From NCBI GenBank assembly GCA_036924085.1, contig JAVGWX010000001.1, positions 6,360,681 through 6,424,680 on the forward strand: 64,000 nt of DNA, in the 5' to 3' direction. Shown here piece after piece: positions 10,640-22,425 of this stretch; the first letter of the stretch is position 1, and every line of letters starts with the position of its first letter. The notes below the pieces were generated by a model, which saw nothing but the letters and a program-made list of their open reading frames with translations, had not been told where the DNA came from and made no database searches. This stretch comes from Ariolimax columbianus. Lineage: Eukaryota > Mollusca > Gastropoda > Stylommatophora > Arionidae. A program made the position numbers and the translations under genes.

Positions 10640-12715
10640 CCAGCTTTGTTGCTGGCTGCTGTCATCTCACTCCCTGTGCTGCGACTCTGACACAAGCATT
10701 ATAACTGAACTGAAAATCTAAAGAATATAATTTTATCCTCACAGCTGTTCACTAATTCTATGGCGTGGGACATACCCTGCTGCAGCTGATCGGTTCATGA
10801 GAATTCTGCGCCAAATTCTTTATGTTTCCTTTCACTGGTGATTCTTAAGATTCACACTAGTTCAAGGTACAACTATCGTAATCTCTTTTGTGACATACAT
10901 GGTAATGAGCATTGAATTGTTCTTTGCCCTCGTGAATTTGACCCGCATTATAGCATATACAATCGCATTTCTTTGTTGTTTGTTATTGTCCTTTTCCTTC
11001 TTAAATGCCCGGGCTATGATTGACGAAGCAATTATTGACATCACAATTAGTGATCTCTCTCTCAAAAAGTAGAAGCAAACATCTGAGAAACCTCCCAAAA
11101 ATACATTTTTCTTTGAAACGTCTATGGAAAAGATGTGTAAGAAATGGAAGCGGAAATAGAAACATCTTTATATATGTATACATAAGAAAAATGAATCTGA
11201 TAGTTGCCTGACTGATGTGATTGAGGATGCGCGCCAGCAAGCTTAACTACGGATGAAATATCCAACCTTACCATCTCAAAACTGGTCAAACATGACCTGG
11301 ATTGAGGAACGCCCTTGACTACCGGTTTCGCCTAAGTAGATTTGGATGGGCCAAGTTCGTTGGTTAGAGCCAGCCCACATGCATGACTTTCTGGTCAATC
11401 CCCAAACCATAGAATATTCTGTTCTATGTTAATACTTCTTTTCTTTCCACTCATTTTGTTTCAACTTTTCCCACTATATACCTCGTTCACAGTCTATCAC
11501 CCTCTTACGTTCTCATTTACTCGTATTGCTATCACTGATACACATTCCAAGTGCCTGTTCCAAATGAAGTCTATCCACCATTCTCTCTAAAATAGCATAT
11601 TCATACATAGAAATCAGCACATATACTGTGAGCACAGATATCACTCACACTCAACACAACCTACTTTCACACGCTCTCATACCCCATAACCCATAATTTA
11701 CACACTTCCTTTGAGAGACGGTTCCCATGCTAATACTCATGTGCTCTCTCTCCACCTCTCAGTCTTCTTCTCTCATATGATAATGGTCGCACATTAATGA
11801 ACCAACACGACCGTACAGATTTGAGACCGCAGGGATAATTGGCTCGAGATCTTCATAGAACTTGTATTTGATTGGGTCTGAATTTGTCAAAGTTAGTGCG
11901 TAGCCACTTGATGATTGCGTCCTGCCGTTTCCCTATCAGATAATGTCGCATTGTCATGAGTCGATCGCTGGTTCCATTTGACAGAAATTTCAATTGCTGT
12001 ACTATGGTGGACTTTCTGGCAAATCAAACAACGTCCTTCGTGGCTGCTGCGTCCGCTCCAGTAGAAAGTGACTTCAGCTCGATCCTCTGAGAGTTGTCCC
12101 TCCTCTACCAGTCAGGGCGGCTATGTTGATCTTATGTCTAGCCAGTTAACTTGCGACAAAGACGGTCCTCCCTTCTGGAAATACATTATTCCTTGCAACA
12201 ACAAAATGCCTGTTATAAGTATGGAAGTTTTGAGAACATTAAGCGAGAATGTGTTTAACAATTTTGGAACGAACTATTTGCACAGTCAGGCAAAATATAC
12301 TGACCAAGACACCCACGTGACTTCTTCGTTGTACTACCTGGAAACCTGCTGTTCTTATTGGCAGCCCGGCTAATGAAAGGGGAAGAAGGAGGGATCGACG
12401 TAATTTCCGTAGTAGGGAGCGACACGAAAAGTCAAGCATAGCAGAACCGCCTGGAGAACCCCGGTCTACATTCATCAGCACGCTCGACATGTGTGAAAAG
12501 CAAATGTAACACACAAGTTAATGCCCATTTCAGGGAGCACACAAGAGTAAATTACTCAATGTGGTCATTGACAACAACAACACCATCCAAACACACCTGC
12601 ACACAACATACGCACTATAAACACTCACATATAACAGACATAAAGAGACATAATATAAACACCCATACATACAATTCATGCTTACATATAAGAGATAAAC
12701 CACTTATAATAGACA
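10640..12715. other. Unrecognised intergenic DNA
   Basis: No gene family was recognised. Short ORFs at 12068-12373 (+) and 12239-12514 (-) overlap on opposite strands and have no motif I know. 12560-12720 is rich in ACA-type short repeats leading into the 19-bp array. Confidence 0.5.
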
Positions 12716-12948
12716 CACACACATAACAGTCCCACTAACACATAACAGTCCCACTAACACATAACAGTCCCACTAACACTTAACAGTCCCACTAACACAT
12801 AACAGTCCCACTAACACATAACAGTCCCACTAACACATAACAGTCCCACTAACACATAACAGTCCCACTAACACTTAACAGTCCCACTAACACATAACAG
12901 TCCCACTAACACATAACAGTCCCACTAACACATAACAGTCTCACCCAC
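12716..12948. repeat. Minisatellite, 19-bp unit, about 12 copies
   Basis: The unit ACATAACAGTCCCACTAAC repeats almost without change. Two units carry ACTTAAC, at about 12777 and about 12872, 95 bp apart, which is five units. Confidence 0.95.
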
Positions 12949-14554
12949 ACATACACGTGATATTATTCCTGGACAGGTACACCTCCAGAAGATGTTATAT
13001 TATATGTTCTCTTCAACCTCTTCAGAAGCGCTTCTCCTATATTAGGGGGGGGGGGGGGGGGGTATTTGCGATGGGTGGTTCGGGGTGAGAATGAGTAGAT
13101 TCTTTTTGGAGTTAAAAGAGTGAAGAAATAAGATGTTTTTGACGTGCGTAGCAGGACAAAAAAGAAAATGAAAAAGAGAGAATGAGAAAGCGAGAATGTG
13201 AAAGAGAGATAATGACACAGAGATTTAAAATTACATTAGAAAAAATATATGATATTAGCAGAGACATAACTATAAAGACAGGTGCTGGGAATCAGACGGG
13301 CAAAATTAGGCCTATTGGCTTTATTATGAAAGTCTGGACCAAATGTATCACCTAGCCTGAAATGCTAGCTTTTGTTTTTGTTTTTAGAATGTTGAGTTTT
13401 CTCGTGCCTTCCTCCCACATACAAAATAGATTCAGAGGTTCTGCAACATGTTATCCATTAGCCGGGCAAGCGCTGAACATGTAATAGCAATTTATCACAT
13501 AATCACTTCTTATTGGCGTTTCCGATCTGCAAAAAGCAATTTTCTGCTTCAGGTATGTATAGGCCATTCTGACCAGACTCAAATTACCATTCATCACGCT
13601 ATTTTGGTTTGGTTTTTCAAGAACACATATTTGGCTTACTGCAACACATATTTGGCTTACTGCAACAAATATGGCTTACTGCAACAAATATGGCTTACTG
13701 CAACTAATATAGCTTCCATTAATGGATTGCCAGGTGTCTGGCTACGCTGCACCAGGTTTAGTAAGGGCAACATAGAACAAGATATATTTGACGCGAGAAA
13801 CAGGCACCATTCAGCGCAGGCCGTTCAACCTAACCCTAGCATGGGGTACAAACCGTGCAGAGCAAATAAATCAGATGTCCGGTGTTTGTTTTGTTCAAAT
13901 AATATCCACTTTCATGATGTTTGATCATTCGAAGATCACAGAACAGACTTCCGACGAAAATCATAACTTGTGAACACGCGATTGTAAAACAGCACGCGCG
14001 TTTATTTATGTTGTTGTCTGGCTTTTCTGTCAAACTTAAGGTTATGTGGCGCTTTCTTACATCTCGTCGGTCAACACTTCCAACCGTTTTTATATCTACG
14101 GTTAGGTCGTCTATGTTACACGATATGGCAGCAATTTTAATCATAAACCAACAACACTTCGAACGGGAAACAATTATCACTAGGTAAGAACTGGAAAACA
14201 TGAATCAAATTGAATGCTCGGTGCGACGATAGACACAAACAGATTGCGATAGGGCGTACAGGGAAGAGATAAAATGGGCTTTTTTTCCAGTACAGAATTT
14301 CTACATTCCAAGATTGAACTTTTACTAAGAGTACATTAACGTTATGACGAAAAATACAATTACCAAGTACAACAACTCTTCGTTCGAGGCGGTACTGAGT
14401 TACCCCATTTGATGACCTTATCTATATGATCTGTTCTTGTTCATGTACTCCGGCGAGACTTGGTTAACTTCTCTCGTTTCATGCTGACTGTTCAATGTGT
14501 GTTCTGGCTATGTATCGAACATTTACTAATATCTTTACACCGCGAATAAACGAA
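12949..14554. other. Unrecognised intergenic DNA with a poly-G tract
   Basis: A run of about 17 G lies at 13046-13062. 13615-13705 holds a small imperfect repeat of ATATTTGGCTTACTGCAACA (about 21 then 19 bp, four copies), which keeps the 13448-13924 frame open. Nothing else was recognised. Confidence 0.5.
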
Positions 14555-14805
14555 TAGTCACACACATAGATACACGCAGACTAACAAACGGATATGACCT
14601 ACCAATCTCTGATGTTAACTAGACAAATAGACACAACTACACTGACATGACCTAACAGAATCTGACGGTGACTAGACAAATAGTCACAAACGGACATACA
14701 TGACCTACCAATCTCTGATGCTGACCAAACAAATAGTCATAAATGAATATGCATGACCTATCAATATCTGATGTTGACTAGACAAATAGTCACAAACACA
14801 CATAC
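14555..14805. repeat. Minisatellite, 53-bp unit, about 4 copies
   Basis: ATGACCTA recurs at 14594, 14647, 14700 and 14753, exactly 53 bp apart, with TAGACAAATAGTCACAAAC in each unit. The units are fairly diverged. Confidence 0.85.
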
Positions 14806-15240
14806 TTATAAATTTACATTACGTTAATGCATATTTCGTCTATCGTGTTAGGCTTACATCTCACAAGAGAACAAAGAAATGAATTCAACAGATAAACTAT
14901 CTTAAACGTATTTAAATAAAGAACAAAACTACAACTCACAAATTGCTTCCTATTCGCGTATTAATTTTATATCCAAAAACAGGTCCAAAATCTGCAATAC
15001 ATAGGCGCTCTTCTTACATCGAATACAAGAGGCAGTTAAGAATGTATAGAATAGAGTAGGTAAAAATTGCGTTCCAGATGAGAGGCATTCGGTAGACCAA
15101 GTCTTTGTCAGATGGGAGCATGAAAGAGTGCTCTGCTGTGTAAGATTAGGTCACTTCTGTAACATGAAAACCAATTGATAACAAATTCAATACACAAACG
15201 AACAGACAAGAAAATCACTATGTATCAGGCAAATGTAATT
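14806..15240. other. Spacer with a possible terminal exon on the minus strand
   Basis: On the minus strand a polypyrimidine-poor TTACACAG (near 15146) is followed by an open stretch of about 37 codons ending in TAA near 15033. It includes the hydrophobic segment IWNAIFTYSILYILNCLLY. It lies downstream of the membrane ORF at 15241-15792. The length could arise by chance, so it is noted only. Confidence 0.2.
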
Positions 15241-15792
15241 TCAAACAAGAATTTTAAGAGTCCCACGAACAAATAAAGTGATTACAGTCGACCTTCTAAG
15301 TGAAGCCAACACACATGAACATATTAGTATACGCATTCCAACGTATTCCAGGGTATGATTTAAGATAACTGAGATTTGAATACTAGAAAAAGGGGTTGGG
15401 TATGTCGTGAAGAGGACATTTGTGAAAATCATGGCCTGGAAGAGAGTCCTAACTACATCTACGAACATCAAGTTGCTGAGCCATGATCGCCTATGCCAGT
15501 CACGATAAGGGGCAACTAACTCTTGGGCAGACATTTTAAAATAACACTGTCCGGAGTTCACAGAGGAAGCGCTCGAAGAGTTCATTCTAGAACTTAATGG
15601 GGCGGTAACAATCTGGAACACTTCTGCCGTGCCAGATTTCAGTGCGCATTTTCCAGCTGACAAAATTAGCCAAAAAATGAAAGTAGTCCCAAAAGTCTGA
15701 ACAATCGGAAACACCAGACAGAATGACAAAGTGGTCGACAGACAAATGGGTACCATTTTATTGCTTCTTGTCTTCACTGTTGAGGAAGCCAT
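15241..15792 (-). CDS. Hypothetical multi-pass membrane protein ORF, 183 residues
   Basis: This is the longest frame in non-repetitive DNA apart from the transposons. I chose the ATG at 15792 (context GTGCATGG, a fair eukaryotic start) over an in-frame ATG 11 codons upstream. A basic N-terminus (residues 6-12, VKTRSNK) precedes a long hydrophobic stretch (about 13-47, ending FIFWLILSAG). A polar middle follows (about 48-105, with a serine-rich SSSASSV), then hydrophobic segments at about 115-135 (LMFVDVVRTLFQAMIF) and about 155-183. No family was recognised. It could be a real single-exon or first-exon gene for a small membrane protein, a decayed receptor or transporter fragment, or chance. 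Codon use is mixed and not repeat-driven, which favours something once coding. Confidence 0.35.
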   Translation of the reverse strand: MASSTVKTRSNKMVPICLSTTLSFCLVFPIVQTFGTTFIFWLILSAGKCALKSGTAEVFQIVTAPLSSRMNSSSASSVNSGQCYFKMSAQELVAPYRDWHRRSWLSNLMFVDVVRTLFQAMIFTNVLFTTYPTPFSSIQISVILNHTLEYVGMRILICSCVLASLRRSTVITLFVRGTLKILV

Positions 15793-16034
15793 GCACGTTC
15801 TATGACGTGGACTTGTAGACCTCACTATGTACCGACAGGCGGTTCTCTCCTCTATCTGCCCCCGGACAAAATGCTGTGAGTTGTATAGCTAATTGCCTTC
15901 AATGTTAGGGCACTTTCTCTGGTAGTAGACGGCCTGTTAGGACACTTCCTCTGGTAGAAGACGCGCGTGAAGAATCATCACGAACCCTGACCCAAGGGAT
16001 CTTCACAACCAAACACCGCCATGGGCTTGCACGC

Positions 16035-16830
16035 TGACCGTCCCTAAAGTGATTGTTTGTCTGTGTCTGTGTGTAGTCGTGTCTGTGCGCGTATGTGTGT
16101 ATATGTGTGTACATGTACCTGTGTGTATGTGTGTCTGGGGGTGTGCATGTGTCTATGTATGTGCATGTGTCTGTGTGTGTGTGTGTGTGTCAGTAACTCT
16201 GTGTATGTGTGTATGGGGGTGTGTATGTGTGTCTATGTGTGTGCATGTGTCTGTGTGTGTGTGTGTGTCAGTAACTCTGTGTATGTGTGTATGGGGGTGT
16301 GTATGTGTCTATGTGTGTGCATGTGTATGTGTGTGTGTGTCAGTAACTTTGTGTATGTGTGTCTGGGGGTGTGCATGTGTCTATGTGTGTCAGTAACTCT
16401 GTGTATGTGTGTCTGGGGGTGTGCATGTGTCTATGTGCGTGCATGTGTCAGTGTGTGTGTGTGTGTGTCAGTAACTCTGTGTATGTGTGTCTGGGGGTGT
16501 GCATGTGTCTATGTGTGTCAGTAACTCTGTGTATGTGTGTCTGGGGGTGTGCATGTGTCTATGTGTGTGCATGTGTCTGTGTGTGTATGTGTCAGTAACT
16601 CTGTGTATGTGTGTCTGGGGGTGTGCATGTGTCTATGTGTGTGCATGTGTCTGTGTGTGTGTGTCAGTAACTCTGTGTATGTGTGTCTGGGGGTGTGCAT
16701 GTGTCTATGTGCGTGCATGTGTCTGTGTGTGTGTGTGTGTGTCAGTAACTCTGTGTATGTGTGTCTGGGGGTGTGCATGTGTCTATGTGTGTGCATGTGT
16801 CTGTGTGTATGTGTGCCAGTGACGCTGTGT
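16035..16830. repeat. TG-rich minisatellite, unit 50 to about 80 bp
   Basis: Each unit carries CAGTAACTCTGTGTATGTGT, then a GGGGGTGTGCATGTGTCTAT segment and a variable (TG)n tail. About eleven CAGTAACT starts are visible from 16192 to 16743. Plus-strand frames of 100-300 residues (repeats of Cys-Val and Met-Cys) arise from the TG content and are not genes. Confidence 0.9.
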
Positions 16831-17345
16831 CTGTGTGTATCTATACATGTATGTATGTCTGTATGTGTCTTTATATGTATGTATGTGTGTCTATCTCTCC
16901 GAGCCCGTATGTATCTGTTTGTATATGTATGTGGGTATATGCGTGGGGATGTGTATGTGTGTGTGTCTGTGTGCGTATGTGTGTGTGTCTGTGTGCGTAT
17001 ATGTGCATATATGTGTGTGTTCGTTTATGTGTCTCTGTGTGTGTGTGTATGTTTGTGTGTGTGTGTGTGTTTATCTATGGGTAAATATGTGTGTGTGTCT
17101 GTGTGTGTTTATGTGTCTCTCTGTGTGTATATATCTGTGTGTAGGTGTGGGTGTCTGTTTCTGTGTGTGTCTATTTGTGTCTATATATGTGTGTCTGCGT
17201 GTTTCTTTATGTGTCGGTATTTATGTGTGTGTCTGTGTGTATGTGTGTGTATCTGTGTGTGTATGACTATGTGTGTGTGTGTATATATGTGTATGCCTAT
17301 GTGGGTATACTGTTTGTATGTCTGTGTTTTGTGCGTGTGTAAAAA
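16831..17345. repeat. Degenerate TG/TATG simple repeat
   Basis: Alternating purine-pyrimidine DNA (TGTG, TATG, TCTG) continues from the array without a fixed unit. It is a candidate Z-DNA former. Confidence 0.8.
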
Positions 17346-17714
17346 AGAATGGGGCCTCTGCCACACTGTACAACTTTGTCTACAGCTAAAGCTAAGACTT
17401 ACACACCTTATAACACCATCATCATCTCTATCATCTGATTGTGCCCATCTGTGTCGCTCTGCCTAGGCGTAACCTTCATTCTTGTGGTTCACCGATTGCA
17501 TTTTCAATTCATACCTCAGTAGTGGTGCTTGAACATCATCAATCAATAATTTTCTTGATTATCACAACCTATCTAAAGTCTTGCTGTTTTTGTGTTACAG
17601 GCTTGAGTATATGGTATATCTATAGGTATTCATGTCACAAAACCAGCGCATTTAATGACATGTCTGTCTTTTCTTGTGGTGTTTTGTTACCTTTGCGTGT
17701 CGTGGTAAGGGTCT
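17346..17714. other. Unique spacer
   Basis: A plus frame (17441-17785) has no recognisable motif. No repeat was seen. Confidence 0.4.
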
Positions 17715-18322
17715 ATGCTTGCTTTAGTCCTTTAAGCTCCTATGTAGTGTCATGTTCAAGGTCCATGTCTGCCTTAGTACTTTAAGCTCTAATGCAGTGT
17801 CTTGATCAGGGTCGATGTCTGCCTTAGTACTTTAAGCTCTAATGTAGTGCCTTGATCAGGGTCGATGTCTGCCTTAGTCCTTTAAGCTCTAATGTAGTGC
17901 CTTGATCAGGGTCGATGTCTGCCTTAGTACTTTAAGCTCCTCTGTAGTGTCATGTTCAAGGTCCATGTCTGCCTTAGTACTTTAAGCTCCTGTCTAGTGT
18001 CATGTTCAAGGTCCATGTCTGACTTAGACCATTAATCTCTCATGTAGTGTCTTGTTCACGGTTCATGTATGTCTTAGCGTTTTAAGCTCTCATTCCGTGC
18101 ATTGGTCGGGGTCCATGTCCGCCTTAGATCATTAAGCTCTCATGTTGTGTCTTGTTCAGGGTTCATGTATGTCTTAGCGTTTTAAGCTCTCATTTCGTGC
18201 ATTGGTCGGGGTCCATGTCTGCCTTAGAGCATTAAGCTCTCATGTAGTGTCTTGTTCAGGGTTCATGTATGTCTTAGCGTTTTAAGCTCTCATTTCATGA
18301 ATTGGTCGGGGTCCATGTCTAG
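17715..18322. repeat. Minisatellite, 50-bp unit, about 12 copies, with a 100-bp dimer
   Basis: The unit core is GCCTTAGTACTTTAAGCTCT followed by AATGTAGTGCCTTGATCAGG. From about 18040 two variants alternate (CATGTAGTGTCTTGTTCAGG and CATTTCGTGCATTGGTCGGG), giving a 100-bp higher-order period. Confidence 0.9.
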
Positions 18323-19304
18323 CAGCACTTGTTAAGTCAGTAAACAACACGAGTATGGTTAATTAATTGGTAGCTGAAACCAATTTACATAGAGGAAACT
18401 GGACGAAAACTCTATCAACTGTACAGTGGCGTACGTGCACGTTGATATCACATACCGTGTAACATTGTGCAGCACCAAAGTTATCACTTTAAGCACGAGC
18501 ATATTCTAGACCAAGTAATTTTCCGAATGACAGAAGAATTACATATCCACATCACACTATACTAGTATCAATGTCCCCGTTTCATGCTTCTTATATGAAG
18601 GACGTACGATATGTGATACAATTACTAATTCCATGAGATGTCACAAAATAATAAGTATTCTGAACGGATATTAAGTGAAGTTCTAGTGCCATGAAACTAT
18701 AGTTGACTCTTAGATCAACATCATAATCTCAAAGGCATTTCTTGCTAGTGGGATGCTGCTCGGCAGAGTGTGGGATTGAAGAGATCAATCTTGCTTGTGA
18801 GCTTAAGTCTAACGCGACAAAGTGCTGACCAGTCTGTTGTGTGCTTTTTTACCTTGGTGTTAGAGAGAGCTGGTAGACGTCACTCTACATGTCTATCTAT
18901 TGTCCGGCATGCGCAACACACGGCAAGCACATTTCTATTTTCGGAATAGCGCGACATATGTGATGTGAGTGAAGGGAGTTCCATTTCATATTTCTTAGTT
19001 CGGGATTTGGTGAGCTCTAGCGCTGTCGTTCCGGATGTATTGCAGTTTGAGTTTGATATAGTTGAAACTATATCGAAATAAACTCCTGGAAGTTCCTGTC
19101 ACAGGACCGGCAGACTTGGTATAGAACTATCACCAGAGGTACTTCCATTGCTGATGATCGCTAGATCTCCGAGGCTCCATGAAAAACATGGTGTACGGAC
19201 AACCAAAACAGCCGACTCCCACGTGTTCAACAGTGAACTGTTAAGTTTCACTTGGGAAAAGAGATTTTGAGCCAGGCTATACAGTCACCTTCGAACTCAA
19301 CGGA
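18323..19304. other. Unrecognised unique DNA
   Basis: No gene was recognised. 19060-19125 has AATAAACTCC and then CTTGGTATAGAAC, which loosely resembles an LTR end followed by a primer-binding site, but no partner or terminal repeat supports it. A short palindrome TATAGTTGAAACTATA lies at 19057-19072. Confidence 0.4.
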
Positions 19305-19856
19305 CGTCTGCAACACGACATGTCTGACTGATCCAACACGACATGTCTGACTGATCCAACATGGCATGTCTGACTGATCCAACAGGACTTGTCTGACTCA
19401 TCCAACACGACATGTCTGACTGATCCAACATTGCATGTCTGACTGATCCAACAGGACTTGTCTGACTCATCCAACACGACATGTCAGACTGATCCAACAC
19501 GACATGTATGACTGGATCCAACACGGCATGTCTGACTGATCCAACACGAAATGTCAGACTGATCCAACACGACATGTCAGACTGATCCAACACGACATGT
19601 CAGACTGATCCAACACGACATGTCAGACTGATCCAACACGACATGTCTGACTGATCCAACACGACATGTCTGACTGATCCAACACGACATGTCTGACTGA
19701 TCCAACATGGCATGTCTAACTGATCCAACACAGCATGCCTGATCCAACACGGCCTGTCTAACTGATCCAACACAGCATGCCTGATCCAACACGGCATATC
19801 TGACTGATCCAACACGACATATTTGACTTATCCAACACGACATGTCTGACTGATGT
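19305..19856. repeat. Minisatellite, 23-bp unit, about 24 copies
   Basis: The unit is CATGTCTGACTGATCCAACA followed by CGA. Variants (CATGTCAGAC, CTTGTCTGACTCA) are grouped. Around 19715-19795 a longer pair repeats (GGCATGTCTAAC, then CAGCATGCCTGATCC). Confidence 0.95.
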
Positions 19857-20368
19857 TTCCCTCAAAGCTCGCGATGGACGACTATTATGACTAGTATTGT
19901 TATTATTACTATAAAGCCCCTGTTGGTCTAATAATGCAACTGTAATCGTCACTCTGTAGTTATATTTCAAAATTCTGCATTTATTTATCCAAGTAACGCT
20001 GTTAATAACTGTACAATGAACAAAGCAATCCAAATATACAATCTCGTGATCATTATTTACGTAACGTTACCTAGGCGAAGCATTTTCTTAAACTGACAGC
20101 TTATTTTTCATCTTTTTTATTCTTTATCTTATAAGAAAAGTTTGTTTCTAACTAGCTGATCAAATCAATGTATCTGTCAGTCTACCTATATCGGTCTTTG
20201 TATGTCTGTTTGTCCCTCTCTGTGCACGCTAATTATTTCTAATGATCTAACAATTTTAGTTACGGACAGCCTTACTTTAAAATAGACAATGGATTGCAGG
20301 GCAATCAGAATATGAGGGGCACTTCACACACAACGAGAACGTCTAAGTGAATCTATTGATTAGTGTCT
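19857..20368. other. Unrecognised unique DNA
   Basis: This is AT-rich sequence without recognised elements. Confidence 0.4.
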
Positions 20369-20812
20369 TGTCTGCAGGAGTGTCTCAGCAGAGTGGTAGA
20401 CTTATCCTTGTGATGCAGGAGTGTCTGAGCAGAGTGGTAGACTTATCCTTGTGCTGTAGGAGTGTCTGAATAGAGTGGTAGACTTATCCTTGTGCTGCAG
20501 GAGTGTCTGAGCAGAGTGGTAGACTTATCTTTGTGATGCAGGAGTGTCTGAGCAGAGTGGTAGACTTATCCTTGTGCTGTAGGAGTGTCTGAATAGAGTG
20601 GTAGACTTATCCTTGTTCTGCATGAGTGTCTCACCAGAGTGGTAGACTTATCATTGTGCTGCAGGAGTGTCTCACCAGAGTGGTAGACTTATCATTGTGC
20701 TGCAGGAGTGTCTCACCAGAGTGGTAGACATCATTGTGCTGCAGGAGTGTCTCACCAGAGTGGTAGACTTATCATTGTGCTGCAGGAGTGTCTGAGCAGA
20801 GTGTTAGACCTA
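20369..20812. repeat. Minisatellite, 41-bp unit, about 10.5 copies
   Basis: The unit is TGCAGGAGTGTCTGAGCAGA followed by GTGGTAGACTTATCCTTGTGC. TGAGCAGAGTGGTAGA resembles a pol III A box. The last unit runs on into a B-box-like sequence at 20838-20850. Confidence 0.9.
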
Positions 20813-20862
20813 TCTTGTTTTATCACAAAGGTCCTGCGTTCGATCGTCGTTATCGACATGTT
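20789..20862 (+). other. tRNA-like (SINE-head-like) sequence
   Basis: TGTCTGAGCAGAGTGTTAGA (A-box-like) is followed about 35 bp later by GCGTTCGATCG (B-box-like). The ends TGTC and GACA could pair as part of an acceptor stem. It is too degenerate for a working tRNA. A decayed tRNA or the head of a tRNA-derived SINE fits best. Confidence 0.4.
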
Positions 20863-21037
20863 CTAGCTGACACTGCTGTAAATCGGTACGTGGCTTATTG
20901 CTAGGGAAGTGAAGGCAACGAGAAAGTCAACTGGTCATCTCACCTAAACAAAGGTCGAGGTCTAGTACAACAAAATACCTAATCCTTATTCCTCAACATC
21001 AGTCCCTGCTCTACCTCCCCAACACCAGTGTCTGCCA

Positions 21038-21040
<3 letters not shown>
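20863..21040. other. Spacer
   Basis: A small CC-rich duplication (CTACCTCCCCAACACCAGTG region) lies near 21010. Nothing else was recognised. Confidence 0.4.

Positions 21041-21099
<59 letters not shown>
21041..21099. repeat. (TA)n microsatellite
   Basis: About 29 uninterrupted TA dinucleotides. Confidence 0.97.
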
Positions 21100-21104
<5 letters not shown>

Positions 21105-22139
21105 TTAAACTACTTTCGGAGGTTTTAAGCACTAGCATTGATGATTCCTCTAAGGACATGATACCTAGGCTTTTGCCGCTGCACTCTCCTTATCTGCACA
21201 CTCAACATACAATCACAAACTCGTCCTCACAATCGGATTACGTACTCAGTCGTTATGTGCATTGACATATAATCAGATCAGTTCACTTATAGTCGGATCA
21301 CGTACTCACTTGTGGTCACATACACAGTCGATCTGTGCATTATATAATCATAACACACATCGTTCTCAAAGTGTCCTGCACATATCACGCGCATTCAGAT
21401 CTCGTCTTTAGGCAATCTGTACATTTACATACAATCATATAATTTACAATCAGGCGATCTGTACATTCACAAGTAATTAGATCACTTCACGTATTCACAA
21501 GAATATGTACATTCACATGTAATTAGATCACGCATCGTTCACTAGGTGTCCTGCACGTACGACACACATGTAGATCTCTTACTGTTCATAGGGTGTCCAA
21601 CATAAACACCTATGCAGCGACTGGCCAAAATTGAGGTGTATGCTGGTTCAGCCACCCTGTAAACTCACAGACTCCTGACAGCATCTCAGCTTTCTTCCCA
21701 TCCAGCCTGCCGTGTTCATCTTTGCAGGGTATTTTATAGTCTCAAGCAACAACATAGCTGTCCAATCGTCTTCTATTGGTCGTCTGACTTAGCCATCACT
21801 GTAATTCGGAACTACTTCCAACTAATTGTTATTTTATGACTATCCACGTATCACTCCCACTCTAAATTTCACAGCCGTTCGTGGCGGCATTTGACTGTCA
21901 CCAACTTCCATCTACACCAATTCGGAACGCAAGAGTGGTCAACTACAAACCCCGACCTCAGCTCCGGCTATCCCCCACCCTGTACTAGACAAAGTCTTCC
22001 ACCTAAACCCCTCGTTTCCTTTGTCGACCTAGTGTCGAGACGGTGATTGACCTTAGCACACATTCAGTCAACCTTTGTTCCCAGAGTCACAGCCCAATCG
22101 TCCCTGCCCTTAACGCCAATGCTCCAGCTGGAACTGTCA
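21100..22139. other. Unrecognised DNA, weakly repetitive
   Basis: 21240-21560 contains loose, diverged repeats of ACATACAATCAGATCA and GTACATTCACA, probably an old minisatellite. 21580-22130 is unique, relatively C-rich and unrecognised. Confidence 0.45.
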
Positions 22140-22425
22140 CAGTAACCGTAAATGTGTTTTATGGTAGCCGTAAAGTTGTTTTATGGTATGGCTAAAGTTG
22201 TTCTATAGTAGCTCTAAAGTTGTTTTATGGCAGCCCTAAAGTTGTTCTATGGTAGAGCTAAATTTGTTATATGGTAGCTCCAAAGTTGTTCTATGATAGC
22301 TCTAAAGATGTTATATTGTAGCCCAATGCACGTTGTTTGGTAGACCTATTGTTGTTTTATGGTAGCCATAATGTAGCCATTATGTTTTTATTTAGTAGCT
22401 ATACGGTTGTTCTATGGTAGTCATA
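22140..22425. repeat. Minisatellite, about 22-bp unit, about 12 copies
   Basis: The unit is GTAGCCGTAAAGTTGTTTTA then TG, with TCTA, CCTA and GCTA variants. It decays at the 3' side. Confidence 0.85.

Noticed and set aside
16537..17466. 309-residue Cys/Val/Met-rich ORF and neighbours
   Set aside because: These are direct readings of TG-rich repeats in all three frames.
19060..19125. LTR end followed by a primer-binding site
   Set aside because: The resemblance is loose (AATAAA and TGGTATAGAAC), with no matching 5' end, duplication or second copy found.
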